Shown in pieces: positions 1-7,501 of a DNA stretch of 64,000 nucleotides. Each line of letters opens with the position of its first letter. Positions within the stretch are counted from its first letter, which is position 1. Position numbers and translations under genes: made by a program. Origin of the DNA: Streptomyces halstedii (GTDB lineage: Bacteria > Actinomycetota > Actinomycetes > Streptomycetales > Streptomycetaceae); NCBI GenBank assembly GCA_000720535.1, contig JOAZ01000021.1:1-64000 (forward strand). Reading direction: 5' to 3'. The notes below the pieces were generated by a model. That model ran no database searches. It was given only the letters and a program-made list of their open reading frames with translations, and was not told where the DNA came from.

Positions 1-1053
1 GGGTCGGGTGGGCCGGGGCCAGGGCCGGACGGGCCGGTACCGGGCGGGCCCGCTTCTGCCCCCGCCACCCCCGGTCCTGCTCCCGCACCTGTTCCCGCGC
101 CCGCTCCGACCGCCCCTCCCACGCCCCCCGCCGTACCTCCGGAGGTCCCCGAGCCGAGGCCCGGAACCAGCACCGGCACCGGCACCGGCACGGGAACCGG
201 TCCCGGCGGCGCCCCCGCACAGGGCCCCGTCCCCCCAGCCGCGCCCACACCCGCACCCACCCCCGAGCCCGCCCCGGTCCTGCCCGTCCAGCCCGCGAAG
301 CCGGTGGCCCAGCGCCCCGTCGTCCGGCCGGTCCAGGTGGACGAGACCCCGGACGGCCCGCCCTGCCCGGCCTGCGGCACACCGAACCGGCCCGACCGGC
401 AGTTCTGCCGCCGCTGCGCCGCCCGGCTCCGTACCACCGCCCCGGCGGCCGCCCTGCCGTGGTGGCGCACGCTATGGCCGCTGCGGCGCCGGGTGGGGAA
501 CGGCTCGGACGGCCGGTGGCTGCGGCGGACCCTCCTGCTGCTGGTCGTGGCCGGGCTGCTCGTCGCGGGCTTCCTGCTGGTCCCGGCCGGCCGCTACGTC
601 GTCGAGGACGTACGGGACAAGCTCGGCGGCACGGCGGCGGTCGGCCCGGCCGACGTCACCGCCAGCGCCGAGGCACCCGGCCACCCGGCGACGGCGGCCA
701 CGGACGGGATCACGAACAAGTACTGGGGCGCCCCCGCCCTCGACGCCTCGCTGACGTGCACCTTCCACGATCCGTTCCGGCTCGTGGGTGTCGTGGTGCA
801 CACCGGCGCCTCGAAGGAGTCCGAGGAGTTCCGGCGTACCGCTCGCCCCACCCGGGCCGAACTCCGGGTCACCACGGCGGACGGCGACGTGGACACCCGG
901 ACGCTGACGTTCGACGACAGGCCGGGGCGCCAGGAATTCCGGATGGGCATCAGCGACGTGGTCTCGGTCCGGCTGATCCTGCGGGACGCGGCCGGACCGG
1001 TCGGTGAACAGCCCATCGCGCTGGGGGAGGTCGAGTTCTTCCGGCGCAGCTGA
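1..1053 (+). CDS. Zinc-ribbon, single-TM protein with C-terminal discoidin-like domain (5' truncated)
   Basis: The frame is open from the first base, so the start lies outside the window. The visible 350 residues begin with about 100 residues of Pro/Ala/Gly-rich low complexity. A zinc ribbon follows (CPAC ... CRRC, near residues 122-140), then a hydrophobic segment (near residues 178-198) suited to one membrane pass. The remaining ~150 residues look like an F5/8 type C (discoidin) or NADase-type glycan-binding domain, with a TDGxxxKYWG entry and a closing GEVEFFRR strand. Inferred topology: cytoplasmic zinc ribbon and proline-rich linker, extracellular carbohydrate-binding domain. No enzyme active site is visible. 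The low-complexity part contains a GT-rich tract (GTSTGTGTGTGTG). Streptomyces proteins of this architecture have no assigned function. Confidence 0.75.
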   Translation, partial: GSGGPGPGPDGPVPGGPASAPATPGPAPAPVPAPAPTAPPTPPAVPPEVPEPRPGTSTGTGTGTGTGPGGAPAQGPVPPAAPTPAPTPEPAPVLPVQPAKPVAQRPVVRPVQVDETPDGPPCPACGTPNRPDRQFCRRCAARLRTTAPAAALPWWRTLWPLRRRVGNGSDGRWLRRTLLLLVVAGLLVAGFLLVPAGRYVVEDVRDKLGGTAAVGPADVTASAEAPGHPATAATDGITNKYWGAPALDASLTCTFHDPFRLVGVVVHTGASKESEEFRRTARPTRAELRVTTADGDVDTRTLTFDDRPGRQEFRMGISDVVSVRLILRDAAGPVGEQPIALGEVEFFRRS

Positions 1054-1156
1054 CGCGGACGGTACGGCGACGGCCGCGCACGGGGTGTACGGGGTCCACG
1101 GGGTCTACAGGGGGTTCTCGCTGACACCGTGGTCGCATCCGTACCAGGATGGCCCC

Positions 1157-2851
1157 ATGTCCAATTCCACCGCACCTCACGGCAGTCAACTTCCCCGCCA
1201 GGTCGCCGACGCCTATGTCGACGCCCTCGTCGAACTGGACCCGATCACCGGTACCTTCCTCGGCGTCCCGGAGAGCGCCGACCGGCTCACCGACTTCTCT
1301 CCGGCGGGCCAGGAGGCGATGGCCCGGCTCGCCCGCACCACCCTGGAGCGGCTCGCCGCGGCCGAGGCCGCACCCGGCGGGGACGGTGTCGCCGAGCGGC
1401 GCTGCGCCCGGCTGCTGCGCGAGCGGCTCACCGCCGAACTCGCGGTGCACGAGGCGGGCGAGGGGCTGCGGACGGTCAGCAACCTCAGCTCACCGCTGCA
1501 CCAGGTCCGCACGGTCTTCACCATCGCCCCCGCCGACACCGACGAGGACTGGGCGGCGATCGCCCGGCGGCTGCGTGCCGTGCCGGACGCGCTGGCGGGC
1601 TACCGGGCCTCCCTGGACGCCGGACTCCAGCAGAGGCTTCCGGCGGGACCGCGCCAAGTGGCGACCGTCATCGATCAGTTGACGGACTGGATCGGTACGG
1701 ACCGCAGCTGGTTCGAGCAGTTCACCGCGTCCGGGCCCGAGGGGCTGCGCGACCAGCTCACCGAGGCCGCCGCCGTGGCCACCGGCGCCCTGGTGGAGCT
1801 GCGCGACTGGTTCCGGGACACCTACGCCCCCGCGGTGGAGGGCGCCCCGGACGTCGTCGGCCGGGAACGCTACGGCCGCCTCGCGCGCTACTACAACGGC
1901 ACGGACCTCGACCTGGACGAGGCCTACGCGTACGGCTGGGCCGAGTTCCACCGCCTGCTCGCCGAGATGCGGTCCGAGGCGGGGAAGGTGCTGCCGGGCA
2001 GCGAGGACCCCTGGGAGGCGCTGGCCTGGTGCGACCAGCACGGCGAGGCCGTCGAGGGGGTCGAGGAGACCCGGCAGTGGCTCCAGTCGCTGATGGACGA
2101 GGCCATCGACGCCCTGGACGGTACCCACTTCGAGCTGGCCGAGCGGGTGCGCCGGGTGGAGTCGTGCATCGCCCCGCCGGGCAGCGCCGCCGCCCCGTAC
2201 TACACCGAACCGTCGCTGGACTTCTCCCGGCCCGGCCGCACCTGGCTGCCGACGATGGGCGAGACCCGCTTCCCGGCCTACGACCTCGTCACCACCTGGT
2301 ACCACGAGGGCGTACCCGGCCATCACCTCCAGCTGGCCCAGTGGGCGCACGTCGCCGACAGCCTCTCCCGGTACCAGACCACCGTGGGCATCGTCAGCGC
2401 CAACGCCGAGGGCTGGGCCCTGTACGCCGAACGCCTCATGGACGAACTGGGCTTCCTGACCACGGCCGAACGGCGCCTGGGCTTCCTGGACGCGCAGATG
2501 CACCGGGCCATCCGCGTCATCGTCGACATCGGGATGCACGTGGGCCTGGAGATCCCGGCGGACTCCGCCTTCCACCCGGGTGAGCGCTGGACGCCGGAGC
2601 TGGCGCAGGAGTTCCTCAGCGGTCACAGCAGCCGTCCGGCGGACTACGTCGAGAGCGAGATCATCCGCTATCAGGGCATGGCGGGCCAGGCCATCGGCTA
2701 CAAGCTCGGTGAGCGGGTCTGGATCGAGGGGCGGGAGGCGGCCCGCGCCCGGCACGGCGCGGACTTCGATCTCAAGACCTGGCACATGGCGGCCCTGTCG
2801 CAGGGCTCACTGGGCCTGGACGACCTGCTGAGCGAGATCTCGGCGCTCTGA
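1157..2851 (+). CDS. DUF885 family putative metallohydrolase
   Basis: This 564-residue protein has the DUF885 hallmark HEGVPGHH (His383-Glu384 through His390), an HExxxGHH zinc-binding signature. A Glu-rich helix follows (SANAEGWALYAERLMDELG), as in carboxypeptidase-like metalloenzymes. DUF885 proteins are soluble and mostly uncharacterised; the motif implies a zinc peptidase or related hydrolase. No signal peptide is visible, so a cytoplasmic location is likely. The ATG at 1157 was chosen because the family similarity begins just after it. The open frame continues upstream to 1004, but that part overlaps the preceding gene and has no family character. It is followed by a strong bidirectional terminator. 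Confidence 0.85.
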   Translation: MSNSTAPHGSQLPRQVADAYVDALVELDPITGTFLGVPESADRLTDFSPAGQEAMARLARTTLERLAAAEAAPGGDGVAERRCARLLRERLTAELAVHEAGEGLRTVSNLSSPLHQVRTVFTIAPADTDEDWAAIARRLRAVPDALAGYRASLDAGLQQRLPAGPRQVATVIDQLTDWIGTDRSWFEQFTASGPEGLRDQLTEAAAVATGALVELRDWFRDTYAPAVEGAPDVVGRERYGRLARYYNGTDLDLDEAYAYGWAEFHRLLAEMRSEAGKVLPGSEDPWEALAWCDQHGEAVEGVEETRQWLQSLMDEAIDALDGTHFELAERVRRVESCIAPPGSAAAPYYTEPSLDFSRPGRTWLPTMGETRFPAYDLVTTWYHEGVPGHHLQLAQWAHVADSLSRYQTTVGIVSANAEGWALYAERLMDELGFLTTAERRLGFLDAQMHRAIRVIVDIGMHVGLEIPADSAFHPGERWTPELAQEFLSGHSSRPADYVESEIIRYQGMAGQAIGYKLGERVWIEGREAARARHGADFDLKTWHMAALSQGSLGLDDLLSEISAL

Positions 2852-2890
2852 CCCGTCCGGGCCGTTCTACGGGCACACGCGTCCCCGCCC

Positions 2891-2923
2891 GCCCGTGGCG
2901 TCGGATCATCCGGCGCCACGGGC
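2891..2923. terminator. Bidirectional hairpin terminator
   Basis: A 14-bp stem (GCCCGTGGCGTCGG pairing with CCGGCGCCACGGGC, one G-U pair) closes an ATCAT loop. It sits between the convergent DUF885 gene and the acetyltransferase gene. No U tract follows, which is usual in Streptomyces. Confidence 0.75.
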
Positions 2924-2958
2924 CGGCGGTCCCGGCCGGTCCGGTCCCGCCCGGGCGG

Positions 2959-3492
2959 TCACGGCCGGGACTTCAGGCGGAGCGCGAGGAGGTCCACGCC
3001 GTCCGGCGGCCCGGTGAGTTCGCCGACCTTCTCCCAGCCCCAGCGGCGGTACAGCTCGCGCGCCGGCGCCTTGTTCGACGCGGCGAGCACGGCGTACGGC
3101 TCGGGCCGGTCGGCGAGCAACAGGTCCAGCAGCTCACGGCCGTGCCCACGGCCCCGTAACTCGGCGACGACCGCCAGTTCGTAGACGTAGAACAACGACC
3201 CCCGCAGCCACCCCGGCGCGGGGGCGGCCGCCCGTGGGTGCCACCAGCCCTCCTCGCGGCGCACCCCGTAGGCGAAGCCGCCGAGCGCACCGCCACCGGG
3301 CGCGGCGAGCGTGGTGGGCGTGGCGGGCACCGAGGTCACGGAGAAGCCGGGCAGTGCCGCGTGCGCGGCGAGTTGCCCGGCGAACCCGTCCGCGGCCGCC
3401 GCGTCCTCGTGGTACGGCGCCTCGCGGTAGACCCGGTGGTAGACGTCGCGGAACTCCTCGGGCCGGCGTAACCCGGTCGCGCGGTCAGCCAT
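2959..3492 (-). CDS. GNAT family N-acetyltransferase
   Basis: This 177-residue protein carries the GNAT acetyl-CoA pyrophosphate loop RGRGHG (residues 113-118) after a YVYELAVVAEL beta strand, and an ARELYRRWGWEKVGE C-terminal motif typical of the fold. It is the last gene of a minus-strand group: repeat peptide, YcaO enzyme, MFS transporter, GNAT. Its start overlaps the transporter stop by 8 nt, so the two are probably translationally coupled. GNAT enzymes in RiPP loci either acetylate the peptide product (GodH in goadsporin is an established case) or give self-protection. Which applies here cannot be read from sequence. An unrelated housekeeping acetylation role is also possible. Confidence 0.85.
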   Translation of the reverse strand: MADRATGLRRPEEFRDVYHRVYREAPYHEDAAAADGFAGQLAAHAALPGFSVTSVPATPTTLAAPGGGALGGFAYGVRREEGWWHPRAAAPAPGWLRGSLFYVYELAVVAELRGRGHGRELLDLLLADRPEPYAVLAASNKAPARELYRRWGWEKVGELTGPPDGVDLLALRLKSRP

Positions 3493-4771
3493 GGACGGTG
3501 TCCCTCTGGACGTCGGCGGGCAGTACGCGGCCGAGCCGGTGCAGTACCACGACCGCCGAGAGGCAGCAGAGGCCGAGCATGAGCCACGGCAGGGCCGGTC
3601 CCTTCACCAGCAGCCAGGTGAAGACCGTCGGCGCCATCACCCGGGCCACTCCCCACATCAGTTCCTCCAACCCCAGGTAACGGCCCCGCAGATGCTCGGC
3701 GGCGATCGCGACGATCATCGCACTGCTGGTGGGTGCCTGGAGCAGTTCCGCGACGGTGAAGACGACCATTCCCAGGGCGAGTCCGGCGAAGGCGACCTGG
3801 CTGTGTCCCCCGGGCACCGCCGCGAACATCGCGAAGGAGACGACGAACAGGACCGCCGCCACCTGGAGCACCCGGGGTCTGCGGTACCGCTCGACCCCCT
3901 TGGCCATCGCGGTCTGCGCCAGCACCACCAGTGCGGTGTTGATCGCGAACAGCGCGCCCGGCTGCCAGGCGGGCAGCCCGCGGGCCTCGATCACATAGGC
4001 GGTCAGCAGCACGGTCAGCGCGAGGTCGCACAGCGCGAACACCCAGACCGTGGCCAGGAATCCGAGGAACGCGCGGTCGGCGAGTACGTCCCGGTAGCCG
4101 CCGCGCCGCCGGTCCGGACCGTCACCGGCCGGAGTCCGGCCGTCGGCGGCCGGGACCTGGCCCCCGCCGGAGGGGACCGGGACGGCACTCCGGCGCCAGG
4201 CGGCGACGAGCCCGGCCGCCAGGAGGAACGACACGGCGTTGAGCACCACCACGAGGGTGTAGCCGTCGGTGCCGCCCCAGCCGACGAGCACGCCGCCGAG
4301 CAGCCCGCCTACGCCGAATCCGACGTTGCGCAGCATCCGGTCCATGGCGTACCAGCGGGCCCGCTGCCCGCCGTCGGCCACCTGGGCGACCAGCGCGGCG
4401 ACAGCGGGCCGGAACTGGCTCTCGCCCCACATGGTGACCGTGACCAGTGCGACCAACTGCCAGGGCACGTCGGTGAAGACGTAACCGGCGAAGGTCAGTA
4501 CGCGCACCAGGTTGCTCGCGACCACCACCCGCCGTGGCCCGATCCGGTCGATCAGCGGGCCCGCCAACGGGCCCGCCGGCAGCGACAGGAGGGCGGCGAC
4601 CGACAGCATCAGGCCGACCGTGGTCAGCTCGATGCCCTTGGCCCGGTGGAAGTAGACGACGGCGAACGGCAGGAAGAGCCCGGTGCCCAGGGCGTCGACG
4701 ACCTGCGCGACGATCAGCGGGGCGCGTCCCCGGGTGTTCGGCAGGCCGAGTGTCTCGATGACGGTCATCAA
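3485..4771 (-). CDS. MFS transporter, probable exporter of the adjacent peptide locus
   Basis: This 428-residue, roughly 12-TM protein has a motif-A-like loop (GPLIDRIGPRRVV) between the second and third helices, as in drug:H+ antiporters. The central cytoplasmic loop, near residues 195-230, is rich in Pro, Gly and Arg. The start lies only 6 nt beyond the YcaO stop and the 3' end overlaps the GNAT start, so it is embedded in the minus-strand operon. The context suggests export of the modified peptide, or immunity to it. The transported substrate is inference: MFS sequence alone does not reveal it. Confidence 0.88.
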   Translation of the reverse strand: MMTVIETLGLPNTRGRAPLIVAQVVDALGTGLFLPFAVVYFHRAKGIELTTVGLMLSVAALLSLPAGPLAGPLIDRIGPRRVVVASNLVRVLTFAGYVFTDVPWQLVALVTVTMWGESQFRPAVAALVAQVADGGQRARWYAMDRMLRNVGFGVGGLLGGVLVGWGGTDGYTLVVVLNAVSFLLAAGLVAAWRRSAVPVPSGGGQVPAADGRTPAGDGPDRRRGGYRDVLADRAFLGFLATVWVFALCDLALTVLLTAYVIEARGLPAWQPGALFAINTALVVLAQTAMAKGVERYRRPRVLQVAAVLFVVSFAMFAAVPGGHSQVAFAGLALGMVVFTVAELLQAPTSSAMIVAIAAEHLRGRYLGLEELMWGVARVMAPTVFTWLLVKGPALPWLMLGLCCLSAVVVLHRLGRVLPADVQRDTVHG

Positions 4772-4777
4772 TGCCCC

Positions 4778-6946
4778 TCACGCATGGGGCAGCGGGAAGA
4801 CATTGAACTCCTCCTCGGCCAACGGCCGCGTATGCCAGTTGAGTTGTACGCCCGCCCGGCTGATCCGTCCGTCGCCCCACATCGGCATCCCGGCGGGGAA
4901 GTTCGACACGAGGCCGGGCACGAGGGTGTGGGCGGCGCTGAACCCGGCCGCCTCGACGTCACAGGTCGTCAGGTCCACGCTGATCACCTCGAAGCCGCGG
5001 TCCTCCACGCGTTCGCGGTAGGCCGCGAGACGTCGTTCCGCGAGGGCGGGGAGCCCGTCCCAGGAGCGGGTGGGAAGGTCCAGGACCCAGGGCGCGACCC
5101 GCTCCCCCGCCCGGGGGTCGAGGTGGAGCTGCTGCTGGCACAGCAGGTCGCGGACATCGGAGAAGTCCGCGCGGTAGGAGTCGAGGTAGCGCCGGTCGGT
5201 ACGGTGCGGCTTGAGGTGGTCCAGGTGCGGAAGCTCCGCCTGACCATCCGTCAGCGCCTTTTCGTCATCGAGGTAGTGGCAGGTGTGGTGCAGGGTGAAC
5301 CCCTCGGCGAGCGCCTTCTCGGCCGCGTCCTGGGGGTCGGGCCGGGTGGCGAAGCCGAGGGTCAGCCACGAGGTGGCGCGGTCGCGTACGGCGGCGGCGA
5401 TCACCGGGACGCCGAACTCGTTGTCCAGGTGGATCAGGGTGACGGCGTAGGCGTCCAGGCTGTCGGCGACGAGGTCGCGGATCCGGTCGGGCACCGGAAG
5501 CCGGGGCAGGCGGGCGGCGTTGGCCCACCACAGCATGGTGGTGTCGCGCTCGATCACCTCTTCGAGCCCGGAGGTGACGGCGTGCTCCTCACTCACCCCG
5601 GCGGCCACACCGGCCACCAGCGGGTCGGAGTAGGCCACCGGATCATGCTCCCCGTGGGCCACCAGGAAGGCGGGTACCCACACCGGTGCGTCGGTCGTCC
5701 ACGAACGGCCCTCGACCCAGGCGCACTCGGCGTCCGTGGTCAGCGGCGCGAAGGGGAAGCCCTCGGTGCCGTACTGCCGCCGCGAGTACAGATGCAGCCG
5801 ACGCGGGTCGAGGGCGGGCACCCCTGCTCTGCGGAGCTGGGCGTAACTGCCGTGCCTGAGGCGGTCGTCCGGCAGTCGGCTGCCGCAGTAGCGTTCGACC
5901 GCCTCGCCGACCGCGCTGCGGCGGGCCGTGTCGAAGTCGGTCCATGAGGTGCCGAACGCCTGCCGGTCGTTGGGCCAGTCCGCGACGCGGCGCATGTCGG
6001 CGACATCGACCGCGCACACCCGCAGTCGGCTCGGCATACCGGGTGACGGGGCGATCTCCTGGACTCCGGTGACCACCCCCACCTGCTCGTCCACGAGCAG
6101 ATCCGCCTCGGCGTCACCGCGCACCACGGGCCGGGGCCGGGTCGGCACCGGGAGCACGGTGCGGCCGGTCCGGCCGAGGTCGCGCGGGTCGAGGTCGGTC
6201 TCCTCGACGGCGGCCTCACCCGTCACCCAGCGCTCCAGATACGCGGCGGCCTGGGCGGATATCCAGCGGGCGTCGCCGTGCCGGAGGCGGGGGCGGTCCG
6301 GTTCGGGGGCGGCTCTCATGGCCTCGATGACCCTGGGGTCGTGTGCCGCGCAGATCCGGCGGTCCAGCACGTCCGCGAAGTCGGCCGTACGCCCGGGTGC
6401 GATCGCCGGACCGAGGACCGCCCGGCCGCGCTCGCGGCGCAGCGGCAGCCAGCGCAGGCCGATGCGGGCGCACACCGCGTCGATGCGGGCCAGCTCGGCG
6501 TAGGCGGGGTGCGTGAAGGCGGCGACGAGCACGGTGTCATGGCTGTCGAGGGCGGACAGGTCTTCGGGGGCCGGCTCGACGCACGCGTAACCGGTGGTGC
6601 TCAGGGCGTCGGCGAGCGGGCCGGTGAGCACCGGTGAGCCGGTGAGGAGGATCCGGGTGCGCGCCGTCCGCGCGGCCCGCTCGGCCTCCTCGGTGGGCCG
6701 GGCCGGGCGCAGACAGCCGTCCCCTTGCAGGACGTCGACCACTTCGGCGTATTCGGGAGCCATTCCCGCCAGCAGTTCGGAACGGGTCACGGTGCCGTCG
6801 CAGCGTGCGGCCCACGCGCGGAACTCGGGGCCGGGCGCGGAAATGTAGAACTGCCCGCCGTTCGGGGTGACGAGAAAACACAGGTCCTGCGCCAGGTCGT
6901 AGATCTCCACGTCCACGAGTTCCAAGGTGGTGCCGTCCGCTGGCAT
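4778..6946 (-). CDS. YcaO/TOMM-type cyclodehydratase with fused leader-binding N-terminus
   Basis: This is a 722-residue protein. Residues 1-80 resemble the RiPP recognition (leader-binding) module, and about 90-200 an E1-like (ThiF/cyclo_dehyd) fold. In that fold the segment GPAIAPGRTADFADVLDRR matches the family but lacks the usual zinc-ligand cysteines. Residues ~300-722 form the YcaO domain, with the ATP/Mg-binding signatures GEAVERYCG (near 347) and EVIERD (near 461). The C-terminus ends NVFPLPHA, an abbreviated form of the proline-rich tail of azoline-forming YcaO enzymes. YcaO proteins activate peptide backbone amides with ATP, giving azolines, thioamides or amidines. No separate dehydrogenase or TfuA gene is adjacent. 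It lies 118 bp downstream of the repeat-peptide gene on the same strand, which it most likely modifies. Confidence 0.88.
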   Translation of the reverse strand: MPADGTTLELVDVEIYDLAQDLCFLVTPNGGQFYISAPGPEFRAWAARCDGTVTRSELLAGMAPEYAEVVDVLQGDGCLRPARPTEEAERAARTARTRILLTGSPVLTGPLADALSTTGYACVEPAPEDLSALDSHDTVLVAAFTHPAYAELARIDAVCARIGLRWLPLRRERGRAVLGPAIAPGRTADFADVLDRRICAAHDPRVIEAMRAAPEPDRPRLRHGDARWISAQAAAYLERWVTGEAAVEETDLDPRDLGRTGRTVLPVPTRPRPVVRGDAEADLLVDEQVGVVTGVQEIAPSPGMPSRLRVCAVDVADMRRVADWPNDRQAFGTSWTDFDTARRSAVGEAVERYCGSRLPDDRLRHGSYAQLRRAGVPALDPRRLHLYSRRQYGTEGFPFAPLTTDAECAWVEGRSWTTDAPVWVPAFLVAHGEHDPVAYSDPLVAGVAAGVSEEHAVTSGLEEVIERDTTMLWWANAARLPRLPVPDRIRDLVADSLDAYAVTLIHLDNEFGVPVIAAAVRDRATSWLTLGFATRPDPQDAAEKALAEGFTLHHTCHYLDDEKALTDGQAELPHLDHLKPHRTDRRYLDSYRADFSDVRDLLCQQQLHLDPRAGERVAPWVLDLPTRSWDGLPALAERRLAAYRERVEDRGFEVISVDLTTCDVEAAGFSAAHTLVPGLVSNFPAGMPMWGDGRISRAGVQLNWHTRPLAEEEFNVFPLPHA

Positions 6947-7010
6947 ATCGTCCCCCGTCGAATGATCCCGTCCCGTGATCGCGTCGCATGCGCGTTCCTG
7001 GTGCGCGGGC

Positions 7011-7063
7011 CACGGCCCCGGGACGCGCCCCGGGACCGTGGCGGCCGGCCTCAGAAGGCCGGT
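7011..7063 (-). promoter_or_regulatory. Two tandem intergenic hairpins between repeat peptide and YcaO gene
   Basis: Just after the peptide stop, a 7-bp stem (CCGGCCT / AGGCCGG, 7045-7062, extendable by a G-U pair) is followed by a 12-bp stem (7011-7040, one G-U pair, 6-nt loop). Such hairpins between a RiPP precursor and its modifying genes commonly act as partial terminators or RNA stabilisers, so that precursor exceeds enzyme. That role is inferred here; the hairpins themselves are seen directly. Confidence 0.6.
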
Positions 7064-7064
7064 G

Positions 7065-7184
7065 TCACTTGGTGACCGAGCGGTTGTGCACGACGGCCCG
7101 GTTGTGCACCACGGCGCGGTTGTGGACGACGGCGCGGTTGTGCACCACGGCGCAGACGACGTTGGTCTTGACGGCCGAAATCAT
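7065..7184 (-). CDS. Repeat-containing 39-residue peptide, candidate RiPP precursor
   Basis: The peptide reads MISAVKTNVVC, then four tandem AVVHNR units (residues 12-35), then SVTK. The start has an excellent ribosome-binding site, GGGAGG seven nt before the ATG. The four 18-nt units differ at five third-codon positions in total (GTG/GTC and CGC/CGG). All changes are synonymous in this frame but would alter residues in the opposite-strand frames, which supports selection on this peptide. It lies upstream of, and co-oriented with, the YcaO gene. Cyclisable residues are few: Cys11 directly before the repeats, Ser3, Thr7, Ser36 and Thr38. The repeat unit has none, so the modification chemistry is unclear. 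A multicore precursor cut into hexapeptides is one reading. I recognise no described family with this repeat. Confidence 0.75.
   Translation of the reverse strand: MISAVKTNVVCAVVHNRAVVHNRAVVHNRAVVHNRSVTK
7080..7151 (-). repeat. Four in-frame 18-bp repeats encoding AVVHNR
   Basis: Four consecutive 18-nt units code for A-V-V-H-N-R. Their differences are confined to wobble positions, so the array is old and kept at protein level rather than a fresh slippage product. Confidence 0.9.
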
Positions 7185-7501
7185 GGAAATACCTCCCAGT
7201 TCGCTGTCAGTTACCCGGAAGACGGTACTGCCGCGCGACACCGGGGCCTACGTGGATCAGTCATGAACTCACGTGATTAATTCACAGGCCAATTCCGGCC
7301 CCCTGTCGGGAATGCAGCGTATTACAGAAACTGAATTCCGGCGTCCGGATGTCACGCCGGAACCGGAACCGGAACCAGAACCAGAACCGACATTCCCGCC
7401 ACGACCACGACTGGGCGACCGAGCGACTGGATACGTCGTCTCCCCCGCTTGTGGCCTCAGACGCCTCGAACAGTGCCCCGCAAGCTCATAGAGTGGCCGC
7501 C
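7185..7501. promoter_or_regulatory. Divergent intergenic region between repeat peptide and APH genes
   Basis: This 317-bp region has a noticeably A/T-richer core (about 7255-7345) than its surroundings, as expected for promoters of the two divergent units. It holds a palindrome-like element, GTGATTAATTCAC (7273-7285), and a hexanucleotide tract at 7359-7388. A plus-strand frame (GTG 7273 or ATG 7312, stop 7491) crosses it and would encode a Pro-Glu repeat peptide. No ribosome-binding site supports that frame convincingly. Confidence 0.4.
7359..7388. repeat. Hexanucleotide tract (GGAACC x3, AGAACC x2)
   Basis: Five 6-bp units in tandem, read as Pro-Glu repeats in one plus frame and Gly-Ser repeats on the minus strand. 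It lies upstream of the aminoglycoside phosphotransferase gene and could vary in length by slippage. Confidence 0.85.

Noticed and set aside
3491..5947. Very long plus-strand open frame (818 codons) antisense to the YcaO and MFS genes
   Set aside because: Gly/Arg/Asp/His-rich low complexity with no ribosome-binding site or family character; a typical mirror frame of high-GC DNA. The minus-strand frames carry the conserved domains.
7080..7151. Possible CRISPR-like array
   Set aside because: Units are contiguous with no spacers and are in-frame coding repeats; no cas genes nearby.
6975..7280. Plus-strand frames reading through the repeat peptide gene (Cys-Thr-Thr-Ala and His-His-Gly repeats)
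   Set aside because: The unit-to-unit differences are silent only on the minus strand, and only the minus-strand frame has a strong ribosome-binding site and a same-strand YcaO gene.
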